DNA of 64,000 nt from Alkalibacillus flavidus (GCF_040545925.1 NZ_JBEPMX010000001.1:124001-188000); one strand, 5' to 3'. Positions 1 through 8,625 are shown, counted from the first letter of the stretch. Made by a program: numbers and translations. Notes: a model not told the origin generated them from the letters alone.

Positions 1-1
1 T

Positions 2-709
2 GGCTTAATTGGTTTTTTAGATGATTTTATTATTATAAAAAAACAACGCAATCTCGGTTTAACCTCAAAACAAAAGATGTTTGGACAAATTGTCATTGCT
101 GTCGTTGTTTATGTCATTTTACACAATAGTGGCTTTTCAACAGCAGTTGCGATTCCGGGGACGGAGTTATCTTTAGATTTCGGATGGTTTTACAGTGTGC
201 TTATTTTATTAATGCTTGTTGGCACGTCTAACGCCGTTAATTTAACAGATGGCCTTGACGGTCTCGTGGCAGGGACGGCTTCCATTGCTTTTGCTGCATT
301 CGGAATCATTGGTTGGGCGTATGATTTACCGGGAGAAATTATTATTTTCATCTTCGCAATGGTCGGAGCCTTACTTGGTTTCCTCGTATTTAACAGTCAT
401 CCTGCGAAAGTGTTCATGGGTGATACCGGTTCACTTGCGGTCGGCGCTTCGTTAGCCATTGTTGCGATTCTGTTGAAACTAGAATTATTACTCATCCTAA
501 TCGGCGGTGTCTTTGTCGTTGAAACGCTATCTGTTATGATTCAAGTCGTGGTTTACAAAATGACAGGTAAACGTGTCTTTAAAATGAGTCCGCTTCACCA
601 TCATTATGAATTAGTTGGATGGTCTGAATGGCGTGTCGTGGCAACGTTTTGGTCAGTCGGATTTATTTGTGCCGCATTTGGTGTCTATATCGAGGTGTTC
701 ATGACGTGA
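2..709 (+). CDS. mraY: Phospho-N-acetylmuramoyl-pentapeptide transferase, 5' truncated
   Basis: Transfers phospho-MurNAc-pentapeptide from UDP to undecaprenyl phosphate at the inner face of the membrane, making lipid I. The reading frame is open from base 2, before the first in-window ATG at 77, and the upstream residues (GLIGFLDDF, then NLGLTSKQK) match the MraY family, so the start lies outside the window. About 235 C-terminal residues are visible, with the conserved NLTDGLDGL motif, the HPAKVFMGDTGS segment and the SPLHHHYE loop, all between hydrophobic segments. The stop overlaps the GTG start of murD by four bases, which implies translational coupling. Identity is firm; only the 5' part is missing. 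Confidence 0.97.
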   Translation, partial: GLIGFLDDFIIIKKQRNLGLTSKQKMFGQIVIAVVVYVILHNSGFSTAVAIPGTELSLDFGWFYSVLILLMLVGTSNAVNLTDGLDGLVAGTASIAFAAFGIIGWAYDLPGEIIIFIFAMVGALLGFLVFNSHPAKVFMGDTGSLAVGASLAIVAILLKLELLLILIGGVFVVETLSVMIQVVVYKMTGKRVFKMSPLHHHYELVGWSEWRVVATFWSVGFICAAFGVYIEVFMT

Positions 710-2052
710 AAACATTAACGAATTTTCCTTATCAACATGTGCTTGTTTTAGGCCTTGCTAAAAGTGGCCAAGCTGCGGCTCAATTACTACATGATAGTGA
801 TGTGTCATTTGTAATCAATGATAATAAGGCATTTGAAGAGAACGAAACAGCTCAACACTTTCATAACTTAGGCGTTGAAACGGTCACAGGTGGACACCCA
901 CTCTCGGTACTTGATGGGGTTGACCTAGTCGTGAAAAATCCAGGCATACCGCATCATCACGTTATTATAGCTGAAGCGGAATTGCGTGGGATACCTGTCG
1001 TGACAGAAGTAGAGTTAGCTTATTTATTAATTGACGGTCCACTTGTCGCGATCACGGGAACAAATGGTAAAACGACAACGACGACATTGATTCACCAGTT
1101 ACTAGATGAAGCGGGACTGAATCCTTTGCTTGCTGGCAATATCGGTGAGGTCGCCTCAAATGTGGTTCGCCAACAAACATCAGGGCAGCCTGTCGTGATG
1201 GAGCTATCGTCATTTCAGTTAAAAGCGATCCATCAATTTAAACCAGATATCGCGGTCCTCTTAAATATTACAGAAGCTCATCTGGATTACCATCAAACTC
1301 GTGCTGATTACGTCCGTTCAAAATTGCGGATGTTAGAGCGCCAAACGGATGACGATGTTGTCGTTTATAATTCAGACGACGACACGATTGTCTCTCATTT
1401 GGACAAAGCTAAAGCGCAACAAGTCGGGTTTTCAGTAAAGCGTCGCTTGGACCATGGTGTGTCGAACGATGGTCAACACTTATTTGTTGAAGGGGACTCG
1501 CTAATGGCTAGAGAAGACGTCGCGATACCGGGGGATCATAATTTAGAAAACGTATTAGCGGCCGTTGCTGTTGTTCGTCAATTTGGTGTGTCTTTCGATG
1601 TCATTAGACGTGTATTAACGACGTTTGTAGGGGTTAAACATCGTCTGCAATTTGTGAAAAATGTTAGTGATCGCTTGTTTTATAACGACTCAAAAGCAAC
1701 CAATATTTTAGCAACGAGTAAAGCAATTCAATCGTTTACACGTCCTGTTATTTTAATTGCTGGCGGTTTAGATCGCGGCGTTGAATTTGATTCATTGATC
1801 GATCAGTTTACAAATGTTAAACATTGTGTCGCATTTGGTGAGTCTGCTGACAAAATTGTCGAGGCGGCTCAGCGTCATCAATTTGATGCGGTCACAACAT
1901 ATGAGAATCTTCAGGAGGCAACTGAAGCAGCCTATCAGTACAGTGAACCTGGTGATGTCGTTTTGCTTTCGCCCGCATGTGCTAGTTGGGATCAATTCGA
2001 CTCCTTTGAAGATCGTGGTCATATATTTATTGATGTCATGCATAAGCTCTAA
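706..2052 (+). CDS. murD: UDP-N-acetylmuramoylalanine--D-glutamate ligase
   Basis: Cytoplasmic ATP-dependent ligase adding D-Glu to UDP-MurNAc-L-Ala. The frame is open upstream to 628, but the GTG at 706 is chosen because it overlaps the mraY stop and gives the standard 448-residue length and N-terminus. Visible are the N-terminal UDP-binding fold (LVLGLAKSG near residue 14), the ATP-binding GTNGKTT motif at about 118-124, the central LNITEAHLDYH segment, and the C-terminal YNDSKATN and LSPACASWDQF motifs of Mur ligases. The 3' end contains a SigE-like promoter, and the stop is followed at once by two competing hairpins before spoVE. Confidence 0.97.
   Translation: MKTLTNFPYQHVLVLGLAKSGQAAAQLLHDSDVSFVINDNKAFEENETAQHFHNLGVETVTGGHPLSVLDGVDLVVKNPGIPHHHVIIAEAELRGIPVVTEVELAYLLIDGPLVAITGTNGKTTTTTLIHQLLDEAGLNPLLAGNIGEVASNVVRQQTSGQPVVMELSSFQLKAIHQFKPDIAVLLNITEAHLDYHQTRADYVRSKLRMLERQTDDDVVVYNSDDDTIVSHLDKAKAQQVGFSVKRRLDHGVSNDGQHLFVEGDSLMAREDVAIPGDHNLENVLAAVAVVRQFGVSFDVIRRVLTTFVGVKHRLQFVKNVSDRLFYNDSKATNILATSKAIQSFTRPVILIAGGLDRGVEFDSLIDQFTNVKHCVAFGESADKIVEAAQRHQFDAVTTYENLQEATEAAYQYSEPGDVVLLSPACASWDQFDSFEDRGHIFIDVMHKL
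2019..2048 (+). promoter_or_regulatory. Possible SigE-type promoter for spoVE inside the end of murD
   Basis: A -35-like TCATATA (2019-2025; SigE consensus KMATATT) is followed after 15 bases by CATAAGCT (2041-2048; consensus CATACAHT). A start site near 2055 would begin the transcript just before the first spoVE leader hairpin. B. subtilis spoVE is known to have SigE promoters upstream, so the position is reasonable. The match is partial and was made by eye. Confidence 0.4.
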
Positions 2053-2055
2053 TGA

Positions 2056-2118
2056 GGGGCTTGTCTACGATAGCAAAGCCCCAACTTCACCGAATGAAGT
2101 TAGGGGTGTTTTTTTGTG
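2056..2118 (+). promoter_or_regulatory. Mutually exclusive hairpins between murD and spoVE
   Basis: Hairpin 1 pairs GGGGCTT (2056-2062) with AAGCCCC (2076-2082). Hairpin 2 pairs CCCCAACTTCA (2079-2089) with TGAAGTT-A-GGGG (2095-2106) and runs into seven T. Both need CCCC 2079-2082, so only one can form. Hairpin 2 looks like an intrinsic terminator; its 3' arm AGGGGTG is also the only plausible ribosome-binding site for the GTG start of spoVE at 2116. It could therefore act by termination, by RBS occlusion, or both. The structure is seen directly; the regulation is inferred. Confidence 0.55.
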
Positions 2119-3225
2119 TCAAAAGAGCGATCATCAATCGATATGATTTTATTAACGGCTATACTGATGTTGTTGGTAATTGGGCTTGTCATGGTTTATA
2201 GTGCGTCATCGGTTTGGTCAGACTATAAATTCGATGATGCTTTTTATTATGTAAAACGGCAAGGGCTTTTTGCATTATTAGGTTTAATCGGTATTGTAGT
2301 CATGATGCGAATGCCATATGTTAGATGGTTGAATTGGTCTGTCTATTTATATGGTATTTGTTTACTATTACTGATCATCGTTCTTATCCCAGGTATAGGG
2401 ATGGTCCGTGGTGGTGCGCAAAGTTGGATAGGGATTGGTGCTTTTAGTGTGCAACCGAGTGAATTTATGAAAGTCGGTATGATTTTGTTGTTTGCTGCCC
2501 TGTTACCGAAACTGCAAGACCGTATTCATTTATTCTTTAATGGATTTTTGCCTAGTTTGCTTATGTTAGGTGTCCCATTTGCTTTAATGATGTTACAGCC
2601 AGATTTAGGGACTGGCGTCGTGTTTGTTGGGACAGGTATGGTGTTATTGTTTATAGCAGGAGCTAGTATTAAGCATTTTATGTTACTGGGTGGTGTCGGC
2701 ATAGCCGGTTTTATCGGACTAATTGTATCGGCTCCTTACCGGATGAGTCGGATTACGGCGTTTTTAAACCCATGGGAAGACCCTCTAGGTGATGGCTTTC
2801 AAATTATTCAATCGTTGTATGCGATTGGTCCTGGTGGTTTATTAGGGTTAGGCTTTGGCCAAAGTATGCAGAAGTATTTTTATTTACCAGAACCGCAGAC
2901 GGATTTTATATTTGCGATCATGGCGGAAGAGTTAGGATTAATTGGTGGGGCATTTATCATTGGGTTGTTTTTCATCGTTGTTTGGCGGGGAACTGTGATA
3001 GCCTTAAACGTGGAAGATTTATCCGCATCATTGCTGGCTTTTGGAATTACAGCGATGCTTGCGATACAAGTGATGATAAACATTAGTGTCGTGATCGGTT
3101 TGATCCCGGTGACAGGTATTACATTACCTCTTCTAAGCTATGGCGGTTCATCGCTCACCATTACGTTAATGTCACTTGGCATATTGTTAAATATTAGTCA
3201 GTATGCGACAATTAAAACATCATAA
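2116..3225 (+). CDS. spoVE: SEDS-family peptidoglycan glycosyltransferase, SpoVE/FtsW type
   Basis: Integral membrane SEDS protein of 369 residues that polymerises lipid II, working with a class B PBP. About ten hydrophobic segments are visible, with family motifs GGAQSWI, the QPSEFMK segment, QPDLGTG, LPEPQTDFIFA and the C-terminal LPLLSYGGSS. The start is a GTG placed directly after a T-tract; no other start fits. Position after murD is that of spoVE in B. subtilis, where it makes the spore cortex, while the vegetative ftsW lies elsewhere. Because murG and murB are missing behind it, the possibility that it serves as FtsW for vegetative division cannot be excluded. Family is certain; paralogue assignment is moderate. 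Confidence 0.85.
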   Translation: MSKERSSIDMILLTAILMLLVIGLVMVYSASSVWSDYKFDDAFYYVKRQGLFALLGLIGIVVMMRMPYVRWLNWSVYLYGICLLLLIIVLIPGIGMVRGGAQSWIGIGAFSVQPSEFMKVGMILLFAALLPKLQDRIHLFFNGFLPSLLMLGVPFALMMLQPDLGTGVVFVGTGMVLLFIAGASIKHFMLLGGVGIAGFIGLIVSAPYRMSRITAFLNPWEDPLGDGFQIIQSLYAIGPGGLLGLGFGQSMQKYFYLPEPQTDFIFAIMAEELGLIGGAFIIGLFFIVVWRGTVIALNVEDLSASLLAFGITAMLAIQVMINISVVIGLIPVTGITLPLLSYGGSSLTITLMSLGILLNISQYATIKTS

Positions 3226-3239
3226 CATGCGCAAACGAA

Positions 3240-3267
3240 AAGCTCGCTTATATGCGGGCTTGTTTTT
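3240..3267 (+). terminator. Intrinsic terminator after spoVE
   Basis: AAGCTCGC (3240-3247) pairs with GCGGGCTT (3254-3261), including one G-T pair, with a six-base loop, followed by GTTTTTG. It separates spoVE from divIB. Confidence 0.75.
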
Positions 3268-3357
3268 GTATAGGTCAATTTATAAAATCAAAGCTTAGAA
3301 AATCGTCCATTTTCTTGAATTTAGCCCAAAATACCTTATTATTACGGACGTTATGTA

Positions 3358-3366
3358 TGGTATAAT
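3358..3366 (+). promoter_or_regulatory. Extended -10 promoter element upstream of divIB
   Basis: TGG followed by a perfect TATAAT (3361-3366) forms an extended -10 box. The -35 region at about 3338-3343 is a poor match. It lies downstream of the spoVE terminator and 80 bases before divIB, so it probably starts a separate divIB transcript. Confidence 0.5.
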
Positions 3367-3447
3367 AAGATGGTAGATTGATAAGCTTAAATGACTGTCA
3401 CAATAATTATATTCAACGTGATATGTCAATAAGGGGTCACATGAACG

Positions 3448-4239
3448 ATGGCAGAAGATAAAGAAAAAATTGTTTCCTTAGAAGATCGCTTGCCACAACT
3501 GAAACAAGCACGTAAAAAACGCGCGAATCGGCGTTTTTATATGGTATTAGCATTAATTTTATTCTTAATATTACTCATCGTTTATTTGCAGTCACCTTTA
3601 AGTCATATTCGTTCGATTGATGTTGAAGGTAATCATGTGATCGATGAAACAGAAATCATCGAATTATCTAACCTGAATGTAGACCAATCATTTTGGCAAA
3701 TGAAGCCAGGTGTTGTTTCAGAAGATATTGAAACACATCCTGAAATCGAACAAGTCACTGTGAATCGGAACTGGTACAATCAAGTTGTTATTCACGTTGA
3801 GGAACTTGACCGTGTCGCATATCAGCAGTCAGACGGTCAGTTTAATCCGATTTTGCAAAATGGGGATCGTTTACAACGTGTTCAATTAGATAAGCCACGT
3901 GAAGATGCGCCCCTTTTACACGATTTTGAAGGGGATCAGCGTGTATCTATCGCTCAAGAACTAGCTGATATGAAACCATCCGTATCACGATTGATTTCCG
4001 AAGTGTATTATGAGCCGAATGATCAAGACGCAGAACGAATTCGATTGTTTACGATTGATGGTCAAGAGATAGTTGCAACCATTGACCAGTTCGCAGACAA
4101 GATGACAGCCTATCCATCGATAGCTACCCAGATTAAAGAGGAGTCGATGGACGGCATATTGCATTTAGATGTCGGTGCTTATTTCGTCCCATATGATGCG
4201 TCAGAGGACGAAGCAGTGGATCTTGAGAATGAATCGTAA
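3448..4239 (+). CDS. divIB: Cell division protein DivIB/FtsQ
   Basis: Bitopic membrane protein of the divisome that works with DivIC and FtsL. The 263-residue product has a basic cytoplasmic N-terminus (to about residue 30), one transmembrane segment (about 31-49), then an extracellular POTRA region starting with SHIRSIDVEGN and a beta domain containing the conserved VTVNRNWYNQVVIHV stretch. An acidic tail ends the protein. Start ATG 3448 follows AAGGGGTC by about nine bases. It is transcribed apart from spoVE by the intervening terminator. ylxW, ylxX and sbp, which follow divIB in B. subtilis, are absent, and ftsA comes next. Confidence 0.93.
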   Translation: MAEDKEKIVSLEDRLPQLKQARKKRANRRFYMVLALILFLILLIVYLQSPLSHIRSIDVEGNHVIDETEIIELSNLNVDQSFWQMKPGVVSEDIETHPEIEQVTVNRNWYNQVVIHVEELDRVAYQQSDGQFNPILQNGDRLQRVQLDKPREDAPLLHDFEGDQRVSIAQELADMKPSVSRLISEVYYEPNDQDAERIRLFTIDGQEIVATIDQFADKMTAYPSIATQIKEESMDGILHLDVGAYFVPYDASEDEAVDLENES

Positions 4240-4274
4240 TTTTTTGTAGAAATTTGTAGTCTTATGAAGGGTTT

Positions 4275-4302
4275 TTGACCTTATAAGTTGAATTATTATA
4301 CA
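4275..4302 (+). promoter_or_regulatory. Possible SigA promoter upstream of ftsA
   Basis: TTGACC (4275-4280) and TATACA (4297-4302) are spaced by 16 bases, 70 bases before ftsA. It overlaps a small hairpin (CTTAT-g-AAGG with CCTT-ATAAG) that has no T-tract. Partial match. Confidence 0.4.
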
Positions 4303-4371
4303 GTAGAACGATGATGAACGAATAACAACTAAATCATGATAGATAGTGAAGCGGTTACTGGAGGTGCAATC

Positions 4372-5664
4372 ATGAACCGAAGTGAAATATTAGTAAGTTT
4401 AGATATCGGAACGTCAAAAGTGAAAGTCATTATTGGAGAAGTGTCCAACGATACGATTAATGTGATTGGTGTCGGGACGGCTGATTCAACAGGCATGAAA
4501 AAAGGGGCCATTGTCGATATTGATCAAACGGTGCACGCGATTCAAAGTGCAGTTGACCAAGCGGAGCGAATGGTTGATATGACTATTCAACGGGTCGTCG
4601 TATCCATTAATGGTGATCATATTCAATTACAAGATTGCCACGGCGTTGTTGCTGTATCGAGTGAAACGCGTGAAATTGAACAGGAAGATGTTGCCCGGGT
4701 GATCGAGGCGTCGCAAGTGATGCAAATTCCACCTGAACGAGAAATTGTTGATGTGATTCCACGCCAATTTATTGTTGATGGACAGGATGAAATTTATGAT
4801 CCGCGTGGTATGATCGGTGTTCGTTTAGAAATGCAAGGGACGTTAATCACGTGCGGTAAAACGAATTTACATAACATTTTAAAGTGTGTTGAGCGGGCTG
4901 GTTTGGAGGTTGAAGATATTTGTCTCCAACCACTTGCTGCAGGAGAAGTCGCACTGTCTCAAGACGAAAAATCATTAGGTGTCGGCCTTGTGAACGTAGG
5001 TGCTGGCAGTACGACGGTATCATTCTTCTCAGACGGCCATTTAATCAATACGTCCGTTATCCCGCTAGGTGGTGATAATGTGACGAAAGACATTTCAATC
5101 GTACTTAAGACGACGACGGAAGAAGCCGAAAACATTAAATTAAACCATGGTCATGCTCATCTTGATACAGCATCAGAGGACCATACAATTGAGGTCACCA
5201 AAATTGGTAGTGACGAAACGGATTCAGTGAGTCAAGTTGATGTTGCGGAAATTATTGAAGCAAGACTAGATGAGATTTTTCAATTTGTATTACAAGAATT
5301 TCGTCGCATGGGTTACCCAGACTTACCAGGAGGGTATGTCTTATCGGGTGGCTTAATGCAAATGCCTGGTGTTACTCAATTGGCGCGTGAGACTTTCCGG
5401 ATGAATGTCCGCTTGTCAGTGCCAAAACATATCGGGGTTCGCGAACCTCAATTTACAGTTGGCTTAGGTACCTTGCAATTCGCCTATCGAAATGCGAAAA
5501 TACAAGGTAAAGAGTTTAGTAGTGGCATTAAGTCGCAACAAACTGGACCTGAACCAAAAGCAAAACAACAACCAAAACAAGAACAACCGAAACGCAGAGA
5601 GAAAAATGAATCAACTGATAAAGAAGGATTCATGAAGAAACTACAAAATTACTTCTTTGATTAA
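4372..5664 (+). CDS. ftsA: Cell division actin-like protein FtsA
   Basis: Actin-family ATPase that tethers FtsZ to the membrane and recruits divisome proteins. The frame is open to 4336, but ATG 4372 is chosen for the GGAGGTG ribosome-binding site just upstream. The 430-residue product shows the phosphate-1 motif SLDIGTSKVKVIIGE at the N-terminus, the SHS2 (1C) subdomain, GAGSTTVS (phosphate 2) and the VLSGGLMQMPG adenosine motif. After a Gln/Pro/Lys-rich linker it ends in a basic amphipathic helix (KKLQNYFFD), the expected membrane anchor. ftsZ follows 60 bases on. Confidence 0.97.
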   Translation: MNRSEILVSLDIGTSKVKVIIGEVSNDTINVIGVGTADSTGMKKGAIVDIDQTVHAIQSAVDQAERMVDMTIQRVVVSINGDHIQLQDCHGVVAVSSETREIEQEDVARVIEASQVMQIPPEREIVDVIPRQFIVDGQDEIYDPRGMIGVRLEMQGTLITCGKTNLHNILKCVERAGLEVEDICLQPLAAGEVALSQDEKSLGVGLVNVGAGSTTVSFFSDGHLINTSVIPLGGDNVTKDISIVLKTTTEEAENIKLNHGHAHLDTASEDHTIEVTKIGSDETDSVSQVDVAEIIEARLDEIFQFVLQEFRRMGYPDLPGGYVLSGGLMQMPGVTQLARETFRMNVRLSVPKHIGVREPQFTVGLGTLQFAYRNAKIQGKEFSSGIKSQQTGPEPKAKQQPKQEQPKRREKNESTDKEGFMKKLQNYFFD

Positions 5665-5724
5665 TCGTGCGTTTCCTTCAAAGATAGTATTAGCTGGAAT
5701 AATGATAGTAGGAGGAACGGAGAC

Positions 5725-6849
5725 ATGTTAGATTTTGAAGCAAATATGGAACAACTAGCAACGATTAAAGTCATCGGTGTTGGTGGCGGTGGTTCTAATG
5801 CTGTCAATCGAATGATTGAACACGGTGTACAAAATGTTGAGTTTATTGCGGTCAATACAGATGCGCAAGCGTTAAATCTATCAAAGGCCGATACGAAGCT
5901 ACAAATCGGTGAAAAATTAACACGAGGTTTAGGTGCTGGCGCTAACCCAGAAGTCGGTAAAAAGGCTGCAGAAGAAAGCAAAGATATTTTAGAAGAAGCA
6001 CTTCAAGGTGCAGATATGGTCTTTGTGACAGCTGGAATGGGCGGTGGCACAGGAACAGGTGCGGCACCAGTTATCGCACAAGTAGCTAAAGAAGTGGGTG
6101 CTTTAACGGTCGGCGTTGTGACACGTCCGTTTATGTTTGAAGGGCGCAAACGTTCAACGCATGCGACTTCAGGAGTCGATACGTTAAAAGAAAGTGTTGA
6201 TACTTTAATTGTCATTCCGAACGATCGTTTATTAGAATTAGTCGATAAAAACACGCCGATGCTTGAGGCATTCCGTGAGGCGGATAATGTGTTGCGACAA
6301 GGTGTGCAAGGCATCTCTGATTTAATTGCTGTCCCTGGCCTTATTAACGTTGACTTTGCCGACGTTAAAACGATTATGTCCGATAAAGGGTCAGCACTTA
6401 TGGGAATCGGCATTGCGACAGGTGAAAGTCGTGCATCAGAAGCGGCGAAAAAAGCTATTTCGTCACCATTACTTGAAACATCGATTGATGGGGCTCATGG
6501 TGTGTTAATGAACATTTCTGGTGGTCAGAACTTAAGTTTGTTTGAAGTACAAGAAGCAGCCGAAATTGTCACATCAGCAGCCGATCAAGATGTGAACGTC
6601 ATCTTTGGCTCTGTCATTAATGAGACGTTAAAAGAAGAAATCGTGGTAACAGTCATTGCAACTGGATTTGATGAAAATAATGATCAACAAGTACAACAAG
6701 CAAGACCAGCACAAACAAATCCAAACCCAGCACCAAATGACCAGCAACCACGTCGCGAGCGTCCGCAGCCGCAACAAAAACCAGCTTACGAGGAAGATAC
6801 GTTAGATATTCCAACATTCTTACGTAATCGTAATCGTGATCAATCGTAA
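5725..6849 (+). CDS. ftsZ: Cell division GTPase FtsZ
   Basis: Tubulin-like GTPase forming the Z ring. The 374-residue product has the N-terminal GGGGSNAVNRM loop, the tubulin signature GMGGGTGTGAAP (about residues 102-113), the T7 loop with NVDFADVK, and a C-terminal linker rich in Gln, Asn and Pro. It ends with the conserved tail DIPTFLRNRNR, which binds FtsA, SepF and ZapA-type partners. Start ATG 5725 follows AGGAGGAACGG. A strong terminator follows, so the ftsAZ transcript probably ends before the sporulation genes. Confidence 0.98.
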   Translation: MLDFEANMEQLATIKVIGVGGGGSNAVNRMIEHGVQNVEFIAVNTDAQALNLSKADTKLQIGEKLTRGLGAGANPEVGKKAAEESKDILEEALQGADMVFVTAGMGGGTGTGAAPVIAQVAKEVGALTVGVVTRPFMFEGRKRSTHATSGVDTLKESVDTLIVIPNDRLLELVDKNTPMLEAFREADNVLRQGVQGISDLIAVPGLINVDFADVKTIMSDKGSALMGIGIATGESRASEAAKKAISSPLLETSIDGAHGVLMNISGGQNLSLFEVQEAAEIVTSAADQDVNVIFGSVINETLKEEIVVTVIATGFDENNDQQVQQARPAQTNPNPAPNDQQPRRERPQPQQKPAYEEDTLDIPTFLRNRNRDQS

Positions 6850-6888
6850 TAAACGTAATCAGACAAAACTTTGCAAAATAAGTGAGCT

Positions 6889-6930
6889 AAGAAGCCGAGA
6901 AACTGACATGTTTCTTCGGCTTCTTTTTTT
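6889..6930 (+). terminator. Intrinsic terminator after ftsZ
   Basis: AAGAAGCCGA-GAAA pairs with TTTC-TTCGGCTTC across a short loop and is followed by TTTTTTT. It isolates ftsAZ from spoIIGA. Confidence 0.9.
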
Positions 6931-6982
6931 ATACTCTGACTACAGAGTCAAGCTTGATTCGTTTTGAGATAAGGATGATTAG

Positions 6983-7894
6983 GTGACCATATACGTCGAT
7001 TTAATTTGGCTTTTAAATCTATTTTTCGATTGGATGGTATTGTTATTAGTTTGTTGGGCGACTAAAAGCGTACACAATATTAAACGAATGGCTTTAGGTG
7101 CCGTCGTTGCCTCACTGATTATCCCAATCCATTTGTCATTTGAATATGATTGGCTGATGTCACCAATAACAAAACTAATCTATTCATGTTTTATTGTGTT
7201 AGCTGCCTTTGGGTTTAAAGGGGCTAAACGATTTTGGCTTCACATGACCGCCTTTTATTTTATTAATTTTGCTATTGGTGGAGCGATGATGGCGGTGCAA
7301 TTTTTTGTGATAGGACCTGACGAATGGCTACAGTCTTCGGTGAGTCCTTATGGTGATTGGTTGAGCTGGGGTGTTGTTGCTATTTTGTTTCCAATAGCTT
7401 TTATGCTAACGAAAGGACAATTGCAACGTTTAACTGTGAATCGTATGCATGACGAATTGTATTATGAGGTGACGGTCACAGCGATGGGACAATCTGTATC
7501 CATGACAGGACTTTTAGATACAGGTAATCAATTAACCCATCCGATCACGAAACGACCAGTCATATTGCTCGATGAGTCGATGTTTGAACAATGGTTTGAC
7601 CGCGATGTGATAACTCGTTTGAAAGAGTCGTCATTTGAAGAAGCTGACACGATTCCCGAAACGATTCAATGGATTCCATTTCGTCAAGCTGGGGGTGACC
7701 ACCGTTTATTGCCTGTTTTATTAGTCGATGACGTCACGATTACAACAGAATCTGAGGCGATTAAAACACCTAAAGTTTTTGTTGGCCTACATACAGGCAG
7801 CCTATCACATCAAGATGATGCTCAATGCTTACTTCATCCTCATTTATTTCAGTCGAAACAGATGCGTATTAACCATGTTAAGGAGGTATCATAG
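6983..7894 (+). CDS. spoIIGA: Sporulation sigma-E factor processing peptidase
   Basis: Membrane-bound aspartic protease of the mother cell that removes the SigE pro-sequence after a forespore signal. The 303-residue product has an N-terminal half with about five transmembrane segments (residues 5-150) and a C-terminal protease domain with the catalytic SMTGLLDTGNQL motif (DTG), the expected architecture and length. Start is GTG 6983 with AAGGATGATT upstream. sigE follows after only one base, with its ribosome-binding site inside the end of spoIIGA. No clear Spo0A box was recognised in the short gap behind the ftsZ terminator. Confidence 0.95.
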   Translation: MTIYVDLIWLLNLFFDWMVLLLVCWATKSVHNIKRMALGAVVASLIIPIHLSFEYDWLMSPITKLIYSCFIVLAAFGFKGAKRFWLHMTAFYFINFAIGGAMMAVQFFVIGPDEWLQSSVSPYGDWLSWGVVAILFPIAFMLTKGQLQRLTVNRMHDELYYEVTVTAMGQSVSMTGLLDTGNQLTHPITKRPVILLDESMFEQWFDRDVITRLKESSFEEADTIPETIQWIPFRQAGGDHRLLPVLLVDDVTITTESEAIKTPKVFVGLHTGSLSHQDDAQCLLHPHLFQSKQMRINHVKEVS

Positions 7895-7895
7895 C

Positions 7896-8615
7896 ATGTA
7901 TCATATTTGGTTATGGCTTCAAAGGAAGTTGTTAAAGTTATGGATGACGGTTACACGTCAGCGTGAAGAAATTTATTACATTGGAGGTCACGAAGCGCTA
8001 CCACCCCCGTTGTCAAAAGATGAAGAACGTCACGTATTAGAGCGTATGATGGATGGTGATCAAGCAGCGAAATCGGTTCTTATTGAGCACAATTTACGGC
8101 TCGTTGTGTATATTGCGAAAAAATTTGAGAATACAGGCATTCATATTGAAGATTTAATTAGTATTGGGTCTATTGGTTTAATTAAAGCAGTGAACACGTT
8201 TAACCCCGAGAAAAAAATTAAACTAGCAACGTATGCGTCACGCTGTATCGAAAACGAAATTTTAATGTATTTGCGTCGGAATAATAAACGAAAAACAGAA
8301 GTATCCTTTGATGAACCATTAAATGTCGATTGGGACGGGAATGAATTGTTATTATCAGATGTTTTAGGAACGGATGATGATTTAATTACGAAAGATATCG
8401 AACATTCCGTTGATAAAACGTTATTAACATCGGCGTTAGAGTCATTAAATGGTCGGGAGAAACAAATTATGGAAATGCGTTTTGGGTTAAGTGGTCATGA
8501 TGAACAAACACAAAAAGACGTAGCCGACCAGCTCGGCATTTCCCAGTCTTATATTTCACGACTAGAGAAAAAAATTATTAAGCGTCTAAAGCGTGAATTT
8601 AACAAGATGGTTTAA
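7896..8615 (+). CDS. sigE: RNA polymerase sigma factor SigE precursor
   Basis: Early mother-cell sporulation sigma factor. The frame is open upstream in spoIIGA, but ATG 7896 follows a good AAGGAGGT site and gives the expected 239-residue pro-sigma. The N-terminal pro-segment is basic and amphipathic (KLLKLWMTVTRQ) and runs to the EIYYIGG region, where SpoIIGA cleaves. Region 2 (NLRLVVYIAKKFENTG, ATYASRCIENEILMYLR) and region 4 (LNGREKQIMEMRFGL, helix-turn-helix VADQLGISQSYISRLEKK) are intact. It is transcribed with spoIIGA. Confidence 0.97.
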   Translation: MYHIWLWLQRKLLKLWMTVTRQREEIYYIGGHEALPPPLSKDEERHVLERMMDGDQAAKSVLIEHNLRLVVYIAKKFENTGIHIEDLISIGSIGLIKAVNTFNPEKKIKLATYASRCIENEILMYLRRNNKRKTEVSFDEPLNVDWDGNELLLSDVLGTDDDLITKDIEHSVDKTLLTSALESLNGREKQIMEMRFGLSGHDEQTQKDVADQLGISQSYISRLEKKIIKRLKREFNKMV

Positions 8616-8625
8616 CATATTCCAC

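Noticed and set aside
6003..6413. 136-codon minus-strand ORF inside ftsZ
   Set aside because: Antisense shadow of a highly conserved gene with biased codon use.
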